From: Candidatus Fermentibacteraceae bacterium
GTDB taxonomy: Bacteria > Fermentibacterota > Fermentibacteria > Fermentibacterales > JCC-6
Reading direction: 5' to 3'
Assembly (NCBI GenBank): GCA_030596465.1
Contig: JAUVJW010000091.1
Location: forward strand, 1-7,179
Length of the DNA stretch: 7,179 nucleotides
The position numbers and the translations under genes were made by a program. Under the pieces are notes generated by a model. It was not told the DNA's origin. It saw nothing but the letters and a program-made list of their open reading frames with translations, and did no database searches. Each line of letters begins with the position of its first letter. Positions within the stretch are counted from its first letter, which is position 1. This document shows, one piece after another, positions 5,893-7,179 of this stretch.

Positions 5893-6749
5893 ATCTCTAT
5901 CTTTATTGATCCGGAAGAATCAGTGTCTTTTAGTGAACTTACCATTCCCCTTATTGTGTTTTCTATCATCCTGGCCGGAAAACCGATCAGGGGAATTTTC
6001 TCTCCATTGCACAGAAGAGAAACTCCACCGGGCAGACAGCCGGCACATACGGCACACTTTCCTCCCGAAAGGCCGGACTGAATCTCGGCAACCATGGCCG
6101 CGGCGACTGCCATAACTTTTGCGGAAAAGGTTCCAAGTTCAAGGGCAGAATGATGATCCCCCACAACGGACAGCCTGTCTGTTCTCTCTGTTCGTATTTC
6201 ACTCAGCGGGGAAGTTCCGGCAATACCTGAGCAGGCAATGATAAACTTATCGGGAAAAACAGTGGACCACTCCTCAATCAGAAAAGCCTTTGTCTCTGAA
6301 TCGTCCACAGCCTCAACAAGAACATCGCAGTCATGAAAAATCTTGCATGCATTATCAGGAGTGAGTCGCGTGCCGTGTGTTTCAATTTCAATAGCGCTGT
6401 TTATTCTTAAAAGGTTGTCTGCCAAGGCTTCAACCTTGAGCATGTCCACCTGATCCGAAAAGAAAAACTGCCGGTTCAGATTTTGAATTTCGACCTTGTC
6501 AAAGTCAACAACAACAAGAGACACTGCCCCTGCCCGAGCCAGCAGCATAGCCACATTTGAACCAATCCCCCCGACACCGGCAATGCCAATTCTGACATTG
6601 GCAAAAGTATCGGTTAGACCTTCTGTACAATCACTGAACATATTTACATCCATCTTTGAATATAGTCCGCCATTTGAAATACAGCCATATCGATACTCTT
6701 CCCGGCTTTGCATAAGACTTTCTGCGTCAGAATATTGACGCTGCTTCAA
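5877..6749 (-). CDS. ThiF/MoeB/HesA-family E1-like adenylyltransferase with a cysteine-containing C-terminal extension
   Basis: These proteins activate the C-terminal glycine of a small ubiquitin-like sulfur carrier (ThiS or MoaD type) by adenylation. The nucleotide fold is clear: VRIGIAGVGGIGSNVA (52-67) with the glycine loop 58-63, VVVDFDKVEIQNLNRQ (79-94) with Asp82 and Arg93, Lys105, LLRIN (113-117), EAVDD (146-150) and IIACSGIAG (170-178). This order and the VVGD motif (195-198) resemble the small thiamine-type ThiF subgroup, but the protein is longer: it has about 50 residues before the fold and about 60 after, including CAVCAGC (232-238) then a domain I do not recognise. The start is uncertain. 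The longest frame opens with TTG at 6749 without a Shine-Dalgarno; ATG at 6713, 6653 or 6641 are alternatives, all weakly supported. It is divergent from an AOR gene, so a role in molybdo/tungstopterin cofactor sulfur transfer is plausible; thiamine synthesis is the alternative. Confidence 0.87.
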   Translation of the reverse strand: MKQRQYSDAESLMQSREEYRYGCISNGGLYSKMDVNMFSDCTEGLTDTFANVRIGIAGVGGIGSNVAMLLARAGAVSLVVVDFDKVEIQNLNRQFFFSDQVDMLKVEALADNLLRINSAIEIETHGTRLTPDNACKIFHDCDVLVEAVDDSETKAFLIEEWSTVFPDKFIIACSGIAGTSPLSEIRTERTDRLSVVGDHHSALELGTFSAKVMAVAAAMVAEIQSGLSGGKCAVCAGCLPGGVSLLCNGEKIPLIGFPARMIENTIRGMVSSLKDTDSSGSIKIEIQTRS

Positions 6750-6753
6750 CTAA

Positions 6754-6775
6754 TTTATTTCGTTATTCAAATAAA
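6754..6775. repeat. AT-only inverted repeat upstream of the E1-like gene
   Basis: TTTATTT (6754-6760), eight bases, then AAATAAA (6769-6775): a perfect 7-bp dyad. It lies between the predicted -10 of the E1-like gene and its most upstream start codon, so it covers the expected transcription start. It could be an operator, but AT-rich dyads of this size also arise by chance in promoter DNA. Confidence 0.3.
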
Positions 6776-6803
6776 GCATAACGATTGCCTCAAAGCATTG
6801 CAA
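6775..6803 (-). promoter_or_regulatory. Candidate promoter of the E1-like gene
   Basis: Reading the reverse strand, TTGCAA (6803-6798), a 17-bp spacer and TATGCT (6780-6775) make a -35/-10 pair with four of six matches each. Transcription would begin near 6768, leaving about 19 nt before the TTG at 6749 or about 55 nt before the ATG at 6713. Confidence 0.4.
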
Positions 6804-6816
6804 CCATTGCGCTTTG
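6791..6816. repeat. Inverted repeat spanning both divergent -35 elements, possible shared operator
   Basis: CAAAGC (6791-6796), 14 bases, then GCTTTG (6811-6816). Within it the hexamer CATTGC occurs twice (6796-6801 and 6805-6810), 9 bp apart. The dyad covers the predicted -35 hexamers of both the E1-like gene (6798-6803) and the AOR gene (6807-6812), so one bound protein could regulate both. Confidence 0.35.
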
Positions 6817-6835
6817 CCGTTTTTCTACTTAGAAT
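6807..6835 (+). promoter_or_regulatory. Candidate promoter of the AOR gene
   Basis: TTGCGC (6807-6812), a 17-bp spacer and TAGAAT (6830-6835) predict transcription from about 6842 and a leader near 56 nt. The -10 matches TATAAT at five of six. The -35 hexamer and the spacer length are identical to those of the nrd promoter candidate. Confidence 0.5.
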
Positions 6836-6897
6836 ATGCCTCTGATTATGTACGATACTATTTACTCTAATTAACTCAAACCTGGGAGGATATATAC

Positions 6898-7179
6898 ATG
6901 TCCTGCAACTACTCCACCCGGGAGCTCCTGGAGGCACAGAATGTCGTGGCCACCTTTAAGTATGAGCCCAAACCGGCTGTAAAAGGATACACCGGTGAAG
7001 CGCTCAGGGTGGACCTTTCAAACTACTCCTTCAAGATCATCCCGATATCGGAAGAAATTAAACTGAAATTTACCGGCGGAAAGGGTTTTGACCTCTGGCT
7101 CCTCTGGAATGAAGTCAACGGTGACACAAAATGGGACAGCCCTGAAAACGGTCTCTGCATTGCATGCGGCCCCCTTGGC
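6898..7179 (+). CDS. Aldehyde:ferredoxin oxidoreductase (AOR) family, N-terminal part (runs off the right edge)
   Basis: The first 94 codons of a tungsten (or molybdenum) bis-pterin oxidoreductase gene. Members oxidise aldehydes to acids with ferredoxin, or run related reactions, in the cytoplasm of anaerobes. The AOR N-domain pattern is visible: KGYTGEALRVDLSN (29-42), then TGGKGFDLWLLWNEV (59-73) and WDSPENGLCIACGPLG (79-94). The glycine-rich GGKG loop and the PEN...GPLG segment belong to the pterin-binding N-terminal fold. The 28 residues before KGYTG (starting MSCNYSTRELLEAQN) are longer than in classical AOR from Pyrococcus and fit a less-characterised branch with WLLW in this position, so the substrate cannot be stated. 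The [4Fe-4S]-ligating cysteines of this family lie further downstream, outside the window. The ATG is set by a strong GGGAGGA (6884-6890) at 7 nt. It is divergent from the E1-like gene across 148 bp. Confidence 0.9.
   Translation, partial: MSCNYSTRELLEAQNVVATFKYEPKPAVKGYTGEALRVDLSNYSFKIIPISEEIKLKFTGGKGFDLWLLWNEVNGDTKWDSPENGLCIACGPLG

Noticed and set aside
5627..6115. 162-codon plus-strand frame across the nrdG 3' end and the E1-like gene
   Set aside because: It is out of frame with nrdG and antisense to the E1-like gene, with no protein-like motifs, so it is a shadow frame.

Overview
This is a bacterial chromosomal fragment with roughly balanced base composition by eye, dense short-gap gene packing and good Shine-Dalgarno sites. 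The organism looks anaerobic or facultative: the window carries a class III (oxygen-sensitive, glycyl-radical) ribonucleotide reductase operon with its radical-SAM activase, and the start of an aldehyde:ferredoxin oxidoreductase (AOR) family gene. I cannot assign a phylum from this sequence. No tRNA, rRNA, CRISPR array, insertion sequence or phage gene is visible.

Layout. Positions 1-2630 hold three minus-strand genes in one direction, read from right to left: a ten-helix EamA/DMT-type exporter, a receiver plus HD-GYP response regulator (probable cyclic-di-GMP phosphodiesterase), and the N-terminal 201 codons of pyrG (CTP synthase), which runs off the left edge. Positions 2631-2923 are a divergent intergenic region with a perfect inverted repeat and a promoter candidate overlapped by two NrdR-box-like palindromes. 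Positions 2924-5892 are the plus-strand nrdD / stand-alone glycyl-radical domain / nrdG operon. A ThiF/MoeB/HesA-type E1-like gene on the minus strand (5877-6749) converges on nrdG and overlaps it by 16 nt. A compact divergent promoter region (6750-6897) then leads to the first 94 codons of an AOR-family gene, cut by the right edge.

The most remarkable feature is that anaerobic ribonucleotide reductase is split. The 704-residue NrdD has the ATP cone, the active-site region with a Cys-Cys pair and the usual near-C-terminal CPxHGY segment, but no glycyl-radical motif. That motif is encoded by a separate 50-codon ORF (5035-5187) that overlaps the nrdD stop as ATGA and has its own strong ribosome binding site. 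It is followed after 3 nt by nrdG, which starts with TTG in the same frame as the small ORF. The large subunit also lacks the expected second CxxC of the zinc site and carries an unfamiliar tail instead. If this holds, radical generation by NrdG would occur on a detachable 50-residue peptide that then has to dock into NrdD, comparable in principle to the GrcA/YfiD spare domain of pyruvate formate-lyase, but here as the only radical domain seen in the operon.

The nrd operon supplies deoxynucleotides without oxygen and its promoter looks NrdR-controlled. The E1-like gene and the AOR gene share back-to-back promoters, which suggests, as an inference, that the E1-like protein serves maturation of the pterin cofactor of the AOR enzyme rather than thiamine synthesis.
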